Part shown: piece after piece, positions 43,649 through 55,275 of the stretch
How the letters are laid out: each line of letters opens with the position of its first letter
Numbering within the stretch: position 1 is the stretch's first letter
Assembly (NCBI RefSeq): GCF_030247195.1
Contig: NC_080671.1
Coordinates: 100,179,845 to 100,243,844 of the forward strand
DNA length: 64,000 nt
Direction of reading: 5' to 3'
Source: Topomyia yanbarensis
Lineage: Eukaryota > Arthropoda > Insecta > Diptera > Culicidae
Program-made: the position numbers and the translations under genes
Notes under the pieces: model-generated
Databases searched by the model: none
What the model saw: the letters and a program-made list of their open reading frames with translations, nothing else
Told to the model about the DNA's origin: nothing

Positions 43649-43884
43649 GTTTGATGGTCCTTAACCTGTCGCTGGATCTTAGCCCAGTGGAAAAGCTCTG
43701 GGGTTGAGTATAGTCGTGTTCGTAGAGCGCTATACCAGTTATTTATCACAAAATTAAACATTAGTCCACGTGAAAAATCCTATGAAAAGCTTGAAAGCTA
43801 TGAAAAGCTAACCTATAAAAAGCCTATGAAAAAAAGAACAAAACATCACGAACACGAACAGGAAAATTACAAAAACTGTGCTTA

Positions 43885-44123
43885 CACACTTAATTTTTTA
43901 TGCTGAATCTCAGCTTTTTCACATCCTTTGCCGAAATCGCAACAGCTGAGATCTCAGTAAACAATTTTTTTGCTGGGATCTCAGTAAGAGTGACGTTTCA
44001 TAGCTGAGATTCGGAAAATATTTCACAAAAAATCAGCAAATAAATCTCACTTTACTGAGATATCAGTTGCCAAATTTGCTGACTACACGGCTGTTGGGAA
44101 ATTGTCGAACCGAATTGAGTGTG
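43885..44123. mobile_element. TA-flanked MITE with CTGAGATCTCAG palindromes
   Basis: Ends CACACTTAATT and AATTGAGTGTG with TA on both sides (43883-43884, 44124-44125). The 239-bp interior has CTGAGATCTCAG, CTGAGATTCGG and CTGAGATATCAG, short palindromes recurring four to five times. It is probably a Tc1/mariner-type MITE. Confidence 0.65.
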
Positions 44124-44293
44124 TAGGCTCCCTAAATCATGCAAATGAATCAGGCCCGTAGCCAGGATTTTGTTTCGGGAGGGGCTTAAAACTTTTTGCA
44201 TGAAGGTGTTAACTGGAAACTGAATGTAATGATTTTGCTTTTGAATTAGATTTTAATTATTGATTTACAAGTTACAATTTTCACCGTTCGAAT

Positions 44294-44712
44294 ATGCAAA
44301 CGTCATCTGGTGGATGCCCCTATCATGCAACTTGGAGCCAAAGAATTAAAGCTGTCCAGCGCAGATTCATACGATATGCGTTACGTCAATTGCCTTCGAA
44401 CAATCCGCTAAACCTGCCAACATACGAAGGCCGTTGTCGATTATTAGGATTACACACTTTAGAATATCGTCGCAGGCTACCTTCGTGTAGTGGTTTCTTC
44501 TGACTGAATATGATGTTTCCGATCTCCTATCACAAATCGACCTCTCCGCACCAACCCGTGTCCTTCGTCCTCGAACACTGCTGCAGCGCAACACTAACTA
44601 CGCTGCCAACAGACCGATATTAGAAATGACCCGTCGGTTCAACGATTATATCGATATCTTCGACTTCGTCATTAGTTATACACAGTTTCGTAACCGTTTG
44701 TTGCCATTTTAG
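44294..44712 (+). pseudogene. C-terminal fragment of a non-LTR retrotransposon RT
   Basis: In one frame, RIKAVQRRFIRYALRQLP and NLPTYEGRCRLLGLHTLEYR closely parallel RIESVQRRFLRFALRRLPW and LPSYENRCQLIQLEPLHVRR of the element at 37326-39419. After a frameshift near 44490 it continues with YDVSDLLSQIDLSAPTRVLR to a TAG at 44710-44712. A likely AT-rich 3' UTR extends to about 44785. Same or sister family as the 37326 element, 5'-truncated and broken. Confidence 0.8.
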
Positions 44713-44785
44713 GTCATTTCTTTTTAATTTAGTTCATTAAGACTCAGTGTCAGTTGGACTTTAATTATTTAAATACAAATACAAG

Positions 44786-45647
44786 AGAATGACGAAATTC
44801 GCTGCAAATCATCTGATCGGGCAGGCGATTCGTAGAAATGTCTTATTTATATTATTTTCAATAATATAATACATTAAAGGCTATCTTCGGCAATATTATC
44901 AGACAAGTGAGATCAACTAATTATGTAACTATTTATATTATTAGACAGGCTGATTTTTCTAGGCAATCAGATCCTTGAAACTATAGCAAAAGGCACACCA
45001 GTAATTTTGCTTGTTAACATGTGAAGTGTGTACAAAAACACTACTCATTTCACTACAAAGCATAAATTAGAACATTCGCTCTATTGATTTACAATCTTGC
45101 AAAACCATTGGAACTCGATAAGATTACATTGATTAAGCAAATACTATATTTGAGCACACGCTTATAGGATTTATTTCAGAATTTCGCCTCTTTGCCGTTT
45201 TTTCACACCGAATTGAGCGGATTAGAGCGCAATTCCGACAGAGAATAGAAAAGATGGGAGAAATGCTCTTGAGGCGACTTAGATTAGCTGATACTCTTTT
45301 TCTCCTCCGTGACCTCGTATCATCTCTTTCATTTTATTCCAAAACGAACAAAAACAGATCAAGAGACAGCCATATTGAGCAGAGTGGGGTCAAGTAGGTC
45401 AGTTTTCTTTGGCGAGCTCGTGCGATGGTATTTTTCCACTGATTGTGACTAACAAACACTCGTTGGAAAGGTTATACATCTGGCAAGGTTTTGTCAATAA
45501 TGGTTTTATGCCTGGCTATATTCGAGAATAAATTAAACAATGTACATGCCTAGAAAATCACCGGGTCAACTTTTATTTGAAGGAAATTAGATTGACGTCA
45601 ATCAGGTAAGAAAATTAAATGTTGCAAATGATATGAAAATCATGAAA
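44786..45647. other. unassigned non-coding DNA
   Basis: No gene or repeat recognised. A moderately GC-rich part at 45220-45430 shows no domain in any frame. Confidence 0.4.
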
Positions 45648-45785
45648 CTCCGAAAGGAAATGTTGAAAAACATGTTCTTTCTGCAGCTGCGTCTGGCTTT
45701 GTACTTGTGAATGACTTCTTCGGAGTCCTCGTCGTCGCCAGAGTGTGTAATTGAAGTTGTTAATTCCGGCTCACTTGGTTGTTTA
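45648..45785. repeat. dispersed repeat shared with 26213-26345
   Basis: Second copy, same orientation, about 80% similar by eye over roughly 130 bp. Confidence 0.65.
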
Positions 45786-47972
45786 GCTGTGAGACGATCA
45801 GTAGTGACCTATAGTGCCCCAAACGGCTGACCTATCGTGCCCCCAAGCGAATGTTTCATATTGATGTCCGTATTTTTTTCAAAAACAAGATTACCAAAAA
45901 ACTAACACAATACTCGTGTTCAGCGTTAATTTTTACGTAACAAAAAACTCACTTGACATTTTTTTACATTGATTGAATGTACTGTACTGGGGACGAAAGA
46001 CAATGTGTTTTCGCAGAACAACACGCGAAAACATAAACGACGCCGTAACTAATACAGCTGATCCATTGTAACAGCCGATGTGACTTTCGTCAACGATGTT
46101 CTCTACCGTGTATCTAAATCACACAAGATGAGAAACCTCTGCAATAATGTAACTTTATCTATGCTACATTATTTGCAGAGCCCTATATTATATTATTAGC
46201 CCTATACCTATTGTACCCCCATATCTATTTGTCCGCATTCTACTCTGCCCAAAGATATGAAATCGAATTTATTGAACTTATAGATTCAACCAGTCGCAAC
46301 ATTTTAGTCGCAGTGTTTTAATACGGAACGAATTCCTCGCATGAAAGTAAAATTAAATGTCATTAAAATGATATTGCGTTAAAATGACGCAAAATCAAAA
46401 ACTGTCGTCTCGGCTATATCGTTCTCAGTAAATTGAAATATTTTTTGCCTAGTAGGCTTGAATGTAATAGCTAGTATTTATACTACGAGTTCAGAGTGCA
46501 CAGACCTAATATAGAAATTAAAATTGGATGCAGTTAAAAAACTTTGCATTTAAATTGAAAATAGAGTTGCCAATATCGATTCTTACATCTGAGTTTTGTT
46601 AAACGTGACAAGCACTTGGGATAAAGCGTTCACTTTTGGAGAGTTTTGGATCTCAGTCGTCCACAAAATTTAAAATTTAAAAATTCGTTTAAGTCAGAGT
46701 AGCAGTTCTTTTATCTATTTCTATCTATTTCCAACAATAAAATAGTAAAACGAGTTTTAATGGTTGCCCAGCAAATCTCGCTCAAGCTCTTAGGCATTGC
46801 AAGTGAATACCTGTTTACGAGGCGGGGAAATATTTTATCCTCACAAACTGCGTAAAGGGGGTCGTTCATATCTATCTCGCTATTGAACCCTTCCGTGTCA
46901 TCATAGTGGTTGCTGCCTTTATGTTCTCGAACAAATGAGTTCTTCCTTGCTTGTTGCTTTTACGAGTGTGAATTTTCTCAATGATTTACTGGCTGTAGCT
47001 TTTGAGATACTTGACGCAGCTTTTGCCGTTGTCAATATTACCTGAACGGGTGCCACACATTTAATATTTTTGGTGTTCAGCGGTTTCTTATCAGGGTAAA
47101 CCATAATGTGGCGTTTTTTACAGAGCTAGAACGTAATAGTTGGATGTAACACATTCCTGCCCTTAACATGTACGTCTCAGCCGCTAATACCTATAGATAC
47201 ACTCATTTCTATTATTTCATATTGGGTCGGCGGAACACCTTTTTCCCGAGTGGGTAGTAATATTTGGAGTGATTTCTTCCCGTACTGTGTGTGTTGAATA
47301 CAGATACTACAAATGTTCCACAGCTAAGTACCAATTACTCCATTATTTTAGATTTCGTTGCATTAGTTTTCCGATCTCTGCGATTAAACCTTCCTTTCGC
47401 TGGTACTGAAGCCCGCATGATAGTGTTGACTAATGGGAACGTATCTCCGACGACCGACATCTTTTCAGGCTTAGTAGAGGCCGTTTTGAATATTTCTCCG
47501 ATGGGAAAAATAATGCCGATAAATTTCGCTTTCGATACAAATTATATCTAATACAACCGGCCCCTCGATGGTCTTCTTCCGGACCATAGACAAGCCATTT
47601 AACAACATCGATATATCGCGTGATCTAACTAAGCAACACTCGACCGTGTACGAAGAAGTATTTTGTCTACGTACCCGCCCAGGAAGTAGAGATTGATAGT
47701 GTAGTCTCCGAGAAGGGCCCTAATTGCGAAATTTGGGGTTAGCTCCTTCCAGATCCCTTTGCTTCAGTCAGTGAATATTCTGGTATGCAAGCAATTGCGT
47801 TTAGCAAAAATCGAGGAGTGTAAGAGAACAACTTGTATTCCTTCGGCCACATTTCAAGTTTTTCGCCGGATTTGTTCTTTTAAAATTTGTTCTTTTGAAC
47901 CGGGCTCGTCTACTTGTTCACCTTTTTGAACCGCGGGGCATGAACTACCGCCGTTGAAAACTATGGACCCAT
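45786..47972. other. unassigned DNA with a small hairpin
   Basis: No intact gene. An imperfect hairpin lies at 46137-46180 (CTCTGCAATAATGTAA and TACATTATTTGCAGAG). Part of 46900-47972 may be the decayed 5' end of the retrotransposon that becomes recognisable at 47973. Bases 47224-47265 (GTCGGCGGAAC...GAGTGGGTAGTA) have a loosely inverted counterpart at 50505-50585. Confidence 0.35.
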
Positions 47973-48209
47973 TGTAGAAACCAGGCACGGTGTGGAAAAT
48001 GCGGAGACAATCAAGAAAACTTTTTCTTCTGCGGAGAGACTCGGAATGAACTGTCGACATATCCCGCATACAAATTATACGGGGAAAAACTGAAGCATTC
48101 TTTTGAGAAGCGCTGGGAAGAAATGTTAAAGAGGGCTACGCCACCGGCCACGACTAATTTCTACGCTCGCTTATTCACTAAAGAGCGAGATTCTGACAAT
48201 CCTACCTAG
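47973..48209 (+). pseudogene. retrotransposon ORF1 (gag-like) C-terminus with zinc-knuckle remnant
   Basis: Seventy-eight codons end at TAG 48207-48209. It starts CRNQARCGKCGDNQENFFFC, a degenerate CCHC knuckle with Gln in the His position, then ELSTYPAYKLYGEKLKHSFE and MLKRATPPATTNFYARL. ORF1 proteins of Jockey-supergroup retrotransposons carry such knuckles and bind element RNA. It lies immediately 5' of the endonuclease remnant in the same orientation, the normal gag-pol order. Confidence 0.7.
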
Positions 48210-48289
48210 TGTTCTTATAAGTTTTCGAAAGATGAGAATCATTTCCTCTTCTAAGCTTCCTAGTAAGGTCTGAAAGTGTACTTTAACGG

Positions 48290-49060
48290 GTGCTATTACA
48301 AAACCAAAGTGGCTCCTGGTTTCGGAAAGTCCACATGGGACATACAAAATTCCAAGAGTCTCTATATTTCAGTACTATTATTTGCCTAGGTTTTACACAA
48401 TCACAGGCAAAGATTTGCTTTTGTTTCCATATACATCGCACCTCAGCTGGTTCTAGAATACTTCAACTCTCACGGTATGCCGTGGGGTTGCCTTCATTCT
48501 GATAACCGATCTATCTTACTGCATCATATTCGCAACAATTTCAATATGACCATCTTGAATACAGTGAAAATGACACGAATGCCTACTCCACCAGCGCGAC
48601 TAAGCGCGTTGGATTTATCGTTGTACTCAACCTCGTTACAATTAGTGTGTCCATTGCTTGAAAGAGCTACGCGTCAACTATATCCGAAACAATCGAATCA
48701 AAATAATAAATTCCTCCGATGGAATTTTACAACGTTTTTACTAGCTTGATTCTCTACACTTCGATTAAAGGTCAGACGAAACGAATACCCGGTGCAAACA
48801 ACCGTGGACAGTTTCCCACTTCGTTGTGGGCAAAGAGTGCTCAGAATAGTTTGCGAAAAAATCGTATGAGGATCGCTCAATTTTTTCCGAATATACGCGA
48901 CGTTAGAAACGCAAACTAAAAACTTGATGAAAGCTAAAAAACGCGGTTATTGGCATCGCTTCGTCGACGTATTAACGAGAGAAATAATATTTCGTCTGGT
49001 AGCTAGGCCTTACGTTGTGTACTCGATTCAATTTTTGATCGGAATACACGGAACTGAGAA
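48290..49060 (+). pseudogene. retrotransposon endonuclease and linker remnant
   Basis: Several frames are needed. Around 48470-48690: a degraded endonuclease (WG near its start, then NMTILNTVKMTRMPTPPARL and SALDLSLYSTSLQLVC), matching the strand-nicking AP-like endonuclease of Jockey/I-type elements. Around 48780-48900: IPGANNRGQFPTSLW. At 48924 onward: KAKKRGYWHRFVDVLTRE, the typical region between endonuclease and RT. Many stops and frameshifts. The catalytic residues are not all recoverable. Confidence 0.7.
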
Positions 49061-49589
49061 TCATTTATCGGCGACAACAGCATTCCACGTAGATTCACAT
49101 TCAAACGATGGACGTTTCGCGATGAAATTAGATATAATAATGTATATAAGTGCGCATATCACCATAACGTTCGTCAGATGATGAGAGCTATGAACAGCTT
49201 CTATCCTAATTATTATGACAGTAGTAGTGAGGGCGAAAATGAAAAAGGTTATGCTGCAAACCCAAAAAACTAATGGTTTTATATTCACCTATCAACGACC
49301 ATACCCACATCGTTACAGTTCCTAGTAGGCGCTTCGTTCGATGGAGCATGGAAAGCACTCCTTGTTTTTCCTGGAGAAAATACGGAAGTTTCTAGATTCT
49401 TTATGACAAAATCGTTTCCGATTACTTGATATAGTTTGAGTTCGTTCACATTGTTCTATTCGGAGAAAAGTGACACTTAGGCATTGGAATTAAAGATTTG
49501 TGAAAGATCGCGCAGTATCAACGATCTTTCAGTATTTCTTGTCAGGTGACGCTCGAAAATTGGCAAATTTTGTGGGACAATAAAAGTTT

Positions 49590-49802
49590 AGGAATCCCAA
49601 AGGTTAGTAAAAGGGGATGGATGAAGGTCGTGACTCCCTTCGGGTAGTATCTCGGGTCATGTCCAATCGTTATACGTTGAATGCGCATCTACGGCGTATT
49701 GGGGTCGTGGAGAGCGGTCTCTGTGCTTGTGCTGATGACTATCGTTACAATGAACATGTGTTTGGTCGTGTGCCTAGTGTTCTAGCGCCAGATCTCCGTT
49801 AA
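49590..49802 (+). pseudogene. retrotransposon RNase H C-terminal tail remnant
   Basis: From 49617: GRDSLRVVSRVMSNRYTLNA followed by HLRRIGVVESGLCACADDYR, the conserved tail after the RNase H domain. It belongs with the ORF1 and endonuclease remnants upstream. The reverse-transcriptase core that should lie between 49060 and 49590 is not recognisable, so a large internal deletion or complete decay must be assumed. Confidence 0.72.
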
Positions 49803-52800
49803 ACGAATCCCTCCGGCCTGGTTCTAGTCCGAGATGTGCTGGCTATCCTCGATCTCTCTTATATGTCTCTCACATACATATTTTTGAACACGATAGATAT
49901 CCAAATTTATTTATTTTAGCTAGCTGCAAATGTGATCCCAAGAGTTCCCAGCGGATCCAAGGAAGCCAGTCGGCGATCCAGTTCAGTGATCTTCCATTTG
50001 CCACAAAGCTGCAAGCTCAATTAGTTTTTTCTCTGTTCTTTTTGTCCACCCTCTCGCTTTCTCTGATACGGTCTCTACTACTGATGTTAGAATCAACAAT
50101 CGTTTGCCTTCCTTATAAAAACCTACTAGTACTCCTTGTTTCAATTTTTAATCAAATGATTGTTCATATTGAAAAATTACAAATTGTATATTTTGTCCTA
50201 AAAATCATTCTAACTGCATCCCAGTCTGAGTAAAATTGTATTAATATTTTTTGTCTATCGATCTGAACTCCTTGTTTTAAGATGTAGATGTGTCAAAATG
50301 TATTACCATGAGCTTAAATATAAAAAAATATTTCCAAATTTCAATCAAATCCTGATTATTATCCCATATTCTCAAGAAATTTTATTTGTACAACAAATAA
50401 ATTTGTATCTGAATAGAAATATGAAATTATTATACATCGAGAACATCAGACGCAAGAATTTTGTGCGCGAGACACATACGTGGTTAATCTCAAGTTTTGA
50501 TTTGTTCCAAACTTTCGAGTGGGTAATTACCCCCTCGGTAATTTTCGAGTGGGTAGTACTACCCATACTACCCACGCATTCCGCCGGACCTGATTTCATA
50601 TTCAAAAGGATCAAAATTACCGCTATATCGCATGTCGCTCTTAACGGGCGCTAGGCACAGAGTTGTACTACGTTTCATTGCTTTTTTCCCCGAAAAAATA
50701 ACAAATAAAAGCAATTCTAACTAAATATTTGTCTTCCTCCTTGTATCCTTCGCAGCCCGATTACGTTTGGTCAATTCCATAGCATTCCAAAGGTGATGGC
50801 GATTTGTTGTTTTACTTTGTTTTACCACCGCATTCTAAGCAGGAAGGTATCATCGCAAACCGGCAGAAAAGGCCAAAGATCAAACATACAACCTACAGCA
50901 GGTATAATACAATCACCATCCATTACGAAACAATACACTTATTAAGGATAATCTTTCCTGTGAGTTGTTTTTTGAACATTACCGATCCCTGGCTTTCTCT
51001 GTGGCTGGAACCAATCGGGTTCCCTTAATTGCGACCTGCTTAGTAGGTTGAGGATTTTTCCTATAGTATGCTAAATAGTCTATTGACTTAAACTGTCAGG
51101 GGGAACAATAAAAGTGAGAGGGGGAAATTTCCCATAAAAATCGCATTTCTTTCTGAAATGCGTGATCACTTCAGGGCTTCACCAAACGTTCGTAACGGGC
51201 GGTATTCTCTAACGAATGAACCTGCGACCGAAGTCGTTAAATCCCACAGCCCAAAACGGTAAGAAAAGCAGGCGACCGTTTGACGAAATAAAATCACCCC
51301 GAATTTGGAACAAGTCAACAAACGAGCTGACTCCATTTGAGAACAAAACCAAATCAACAGTAAAGTGGGACCGAAGCGCAGCCTAGAGTAATAAAATCTG
51401 TTTCATATTCAAATGCAGTCGTAAAATGAATCCAATCGTGGGGCGAACCTGCTGTGACCGCTGACAACGGTCAATCCAGATTGGAGCGCGGAAACAAGTT
51501 CGATATCAATTAGTGCGGATCGGAACGAACGGTTGGTTCGGTGGCAGGCAGGCAGGCAGGTGAGGACGAGAGCTTCGGTCATGAAGGTTCACGGTCGAGA
51601 GCAGCGACAGCAGGTTTCTCAGATCTCCAATCGCCACAGCAAGTATCGTTAACACCATCAGCCATTCCAGTGGTTGTGTAAGTTGACCAGCGCACATTGT
51701 CACGCAACACTGGCAGCACGGTTCAAGAACCACACGCCATACTTGTCGGTGTCGGTGGTTTGATCAGAATTCAAATCAACGCTCAATCGGGGGACCCAGT
51801 TCGAGGTGCGTTCAACGACGCGCGATTGCTCTTGATCTTGAACGCGCACGTCGAACGCGGGACATGCTCAGGACTGGACAAGTGAGACGATAGCAGCAAA
51901 AAAAAACAGCGCAAAAACTTCGTCCTCCCCGGGTCATAAATGCCTCGGACGACAAAATGAAAACATAAAAAAGCTGGAAATCTCAATTCGAATTCTTAAC
52001 GCTATCGTTGTCGAGATTGTTCGCGTTTTATTGACACACTACCGCGCGGGCCGGCAGTGGAATTCCTCCTTCTCCTCCGCAGGCACGGAATCATCAATCC
52101 GAAGTGGCCAGCGTGTCGCGCAGTTCATTTCAATTTTCGTGTGTAGTTTATAATATTCCGGACCCGTTCCCAACGGCAGCAGTCAGTCCCCGTCCCGCCC
52201 GCCCGGTCGACAGCTTCCACACAATCTCCCGTCGACAGGTTGAGATAAAACTGAATTTTACGACATATCTTATTATTTCTGATGAGGTTTTGATCTCGTT
52301 TGGAAACTTTTACAGTTGTTCACCAATGATTATACCGATTTTTAAAGTGTTTTTTCCAAAATTGATACATTTGAAAGCGGGATGCTGGAAGAGTTGCGGA
52401 TCAGTCTGATTGCAAGGTGCTTTTAGTCATCAGAGCTACCCTTTCACTCCCGTCAACGCGTGACTGGTTTAGGTGTGGAAGAATTTACGGTGGACCTGAA
52501 CTCCATATATATTAACGAGCGAACGGGATACAGCGCGATTGACTGCTGCTTGTTTGCGTTTATGGATTAATCTGCGACCCGCGGTAGTAATTATTATTGT
52601 ATTGTTCCTGGTTTAGTCTGAAAATAAAGAGTAGTGTTTCGAAGTGAAGTTGTTCGCGGACAATGCCTAGAGCTATTAGCTCCGCGAATCTTATCTGATG
52701 ACTAAGCCGATCTGCCAGGTACTGATGAGACGGTATCGAGAAGCAAATGCTTTCCTAGCAAAGACATTGCTAACTGTAACTTTCTCTTCATACACGAAAT

Positions 52801-52842
52801 GGTTTTTATCTTATTTTCTACTTAGGTAATAAGCTTAAGGGG
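49803..52842. other. non-coding DNA with a GC-richer unique island
   Basis: 49803-51100 is AT-rich with no gene. From about 51150 to 52700 the sequence is GC-richer and free of recognised repeats, with GGCAGGCAGGCAGGCAGG at 51542-51559, pyrimidine-rich stretches and a weak donor-like CGACAGGTTGAG near 52233. This may be host regulatory or 5' UTR sequence. No coding frame supports an exon. Confidence 0.35.
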
Positions 52843-53165
52843 TTAAAATGTGCTTTAGGGCCCTGAAAATGATATACCCAAAAACCACGGCGACAACAAT
52901 TGCAAAATGTTAAAATTTTCAATTCTGCCACAACGCCTCTTATGTATACTCCGAGCGCATTGAAAACTTTAACCGCGTTTTTCTTGAAATTACTTTTTTT
53001 GAGCTAGCCGGAAACGTAGCTCACACAAATGATTTGTGATCATTTTGAAATTTTTACAGTATATTAAGAATTGATTTCACCAGCGACGTACCGAGAATTT
53101 TATTTTTTCATTGATTAATATTTTTTTAATCAACAACTTTGTGTCGATTTTTATGACATTTTCAG
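52843..53165. repeat. dispersed repeat shared with 9945-10135
   Basis: Same orientation as 9945-10135, with a central segment of about 130 bp (about 52910-53035) that the other copy lacks. Shared words include GATATACC.A.AAAC, CATTTTGAAATTTT.ACAGTAT and CAGCGACGTAC. No coding content. Confidence 0.7.
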
Positions 53166-53209
53166 CGTTTTTTCACTAAACTGTTTTAATCTACCTAGGG
53201 GTGCAATTG

Positions 53210-55275
53210 TGCCTTTCTCATTTATCCAAACTATGATTCATTAGATGTTTTGGTCAATAGATTTGTGGAAATGTCTATTATATTGTTATTTCACTTAGCA
53301 CGTATCCCACGACTACCACGAAAGTAGACGCAGACTCACTTTAAACAAAAAAGTATAGGGGAGACCGGAGCTGGTTTGCGATGTTTTCAGTTTCTATTTT
53401 TTACCGCTTTTATGTAGATAGATCTCACAATATAGAATATGTGACTGTTGTCAACATCCTTGAATTTTATCAAAGTTTTTGTTGCATTGTCTTTGTTTTT
53501 ATAGACAAAAATGTTGACGCGGAAATTTCGCCAATTTACTCCGGCCCCGGCGGTATTTATAAATACGCCAGAAAACGGAGATTCAATTATATCAAAGGTT
53601 CGTGCTGAATGTCTTTTCAATAAAATTGTATATGAACCGACAATTGTCAATATATTTCAATCTCAATACCCCGGCATTTTACTTTGACGCGCATTCCATA
53701 TTCAAAGGCATATTTTCAAAATTCTTCAGGCAATTGGCCAAAGTAAATATCCCCTGACGAGATACACAAAGTTTTGCTTTGGAGTGAATTCCAAAAATGA
53801 AAATATTTGCACTGTAAATAGTAGCGCCAACTTGCCCCGCGTGCGTCACCGCCAACTTACCACAACCGCATATTTTACAAAAAAAAACTAGTTAAAAAGT
53901 AACTTTAATTCATAGATAGTTTTAATATCTATACGGATATTGAAAGCTCTTTTTACGCACTATCGAAAAACAAAATCAATCGGGAAATAGATTTAAAATC
54001 ACCCTAAATAACACAAAGTGTTTAAAATTTAAAAAACTTACTTGGTATGCTCGATAACACAATACCGCCCACAACTTTTACAAAACAGAATGTTTTTTAA
54101 CAAAAACACATTAGACAAAGGGTTTCACAGAACTTGAGGTACACAATTAGAAGCAGCGCTATACGTCTAATTGAAACGAAGACAAAGGGATTCCGCCAAT
54201 TTGCCCCAACCACCAACCAGCCCCGGGCTCCCCTAATATTTAATTAACTTAATCAACATGAGTTCAATGTTATCTTCATGTGATTATATTTTGAAATGTT
54301 GATGGAATGGGTTTGGAAGTGGAGCGGGTGGGAGTTTAGTAGAGTGAGACTGGAGAATGCGTCAGAAATCCTTCATCTTATTTCGGTATACGGGGTGGAT
54401 GAAGGAAATGCGGATGTGATGGTGGTCCAAAGGGCAGGAGTGATGAAGGAGTGTTGTGTGATGGCAAGGGTGTGGGGTGGGGGTGCTGAGCGGCAACACA
54501 ATACTCAACCGCAAATGTTGCCTTTCATTTGAGACTTGGTTTGAGAAAATCGGTTCGGTCATCACCGAAGAACCGATGTGATTTAAATTGTGGAATATGC
54601 CCGCAATCCGGGACTTCCGGAATCGTCGATAGTGGACAATATATCCAAAAAATGTTTGATTGGCAATCAGTGATCTAGACGTGCGAATCGAAGTAATTTG
54701 GTGACCATTTCAATAGTTTTTAGCCTATGCGGTGTTACGATTGTACCGATTTATATGGGAAATTCCAGTGTAGCCTTACTAATTAACCTATAACTCCGGA
54801 ACCAAGAGTCAGAACCGAATGAAATTCAGCAGCAGTCAATGGCATTACTGTATCTTTCATTTGAAATCAAGTTTGTAAAAATCGGCAGAGAATTCGTTGG
54901 GTAATAAGTGTGATACTAGCTTACGTACTTGGCGAGTTCCCCGGAGGCATCATGAACCGTCATAGGTGGCCAATGTGATCAAAGCTGCTTTGATTTATCA
55001 TTAGTGATCCAGACCTGCAAACTAGAATAATGTTGAGCCCATTTTAATATGTTTTACGTCATTTGGACATCATGGTTGTACCAGTTTATATGGGAACTTG
55101 CTGTGTGACCACACTCTTCAACCCGTAACTCCGGAACCAGAAGTCGGATCAACTAAAAATTCAATAGCAATAGCTTATGAGAGCGTTATACCTTTCAGAT
55201 GAAACTAAGTTTGTGAAAATCGGTTCAGCCATCTGTGAGAAAATTGTGTTTAAACTCACACACACGTACATACAG
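53210..55275. mobile_element. interspersed repeat with TGCCTTTCTCAT end, copy 3 (doubly interrupted)
   Basis: The left end TGCCTTTCTCAT is at 53210-53221. It is interrupted by a MITE at 53358-54233, and the part 54236-55262 aligns with 6320-7330. It runs into its CA/ACAY microsatellite (about 55256-55275) where the R1-clade element has inserted. The right end is not found beyond the R1 element. Confidence 0.7.
53358..54233. mobile_element. TA-flanked MITE with GGGGAGACCGG ends
   Basis: Ends GGGGAGACCGGAGCTGGTT and, inverted, GGGGAGCCCGGGGCTGGTT, with TA on both sides (53356-53357, 54234-54235). The internal phrases GCCAACTTGCCCCG and GCCAATTTGCCCC echo the right end. It is 876 bp without transposase, inserted into copy 3 of the TGCCTTTCTCAT repeat. 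Confidence 0.78.

Noticed and set aside
44155..44200. CAGGCCCGTAGCCAGG, a possible second hAT end
   Set aside because: It resembles the hAT ends at 28406 and 31969, but no inverted partner or 8-bp duplication was found nearby, so no element can be bounded.
47224..50585. Large transposon bounded by loosely inverted GGCGGAA...GTGGGTAG sequences
   Set aside because: The match is short and uneven, there is no target duplication, and the content between is a non-LTR retrotransposon, which does not use inverted ends.
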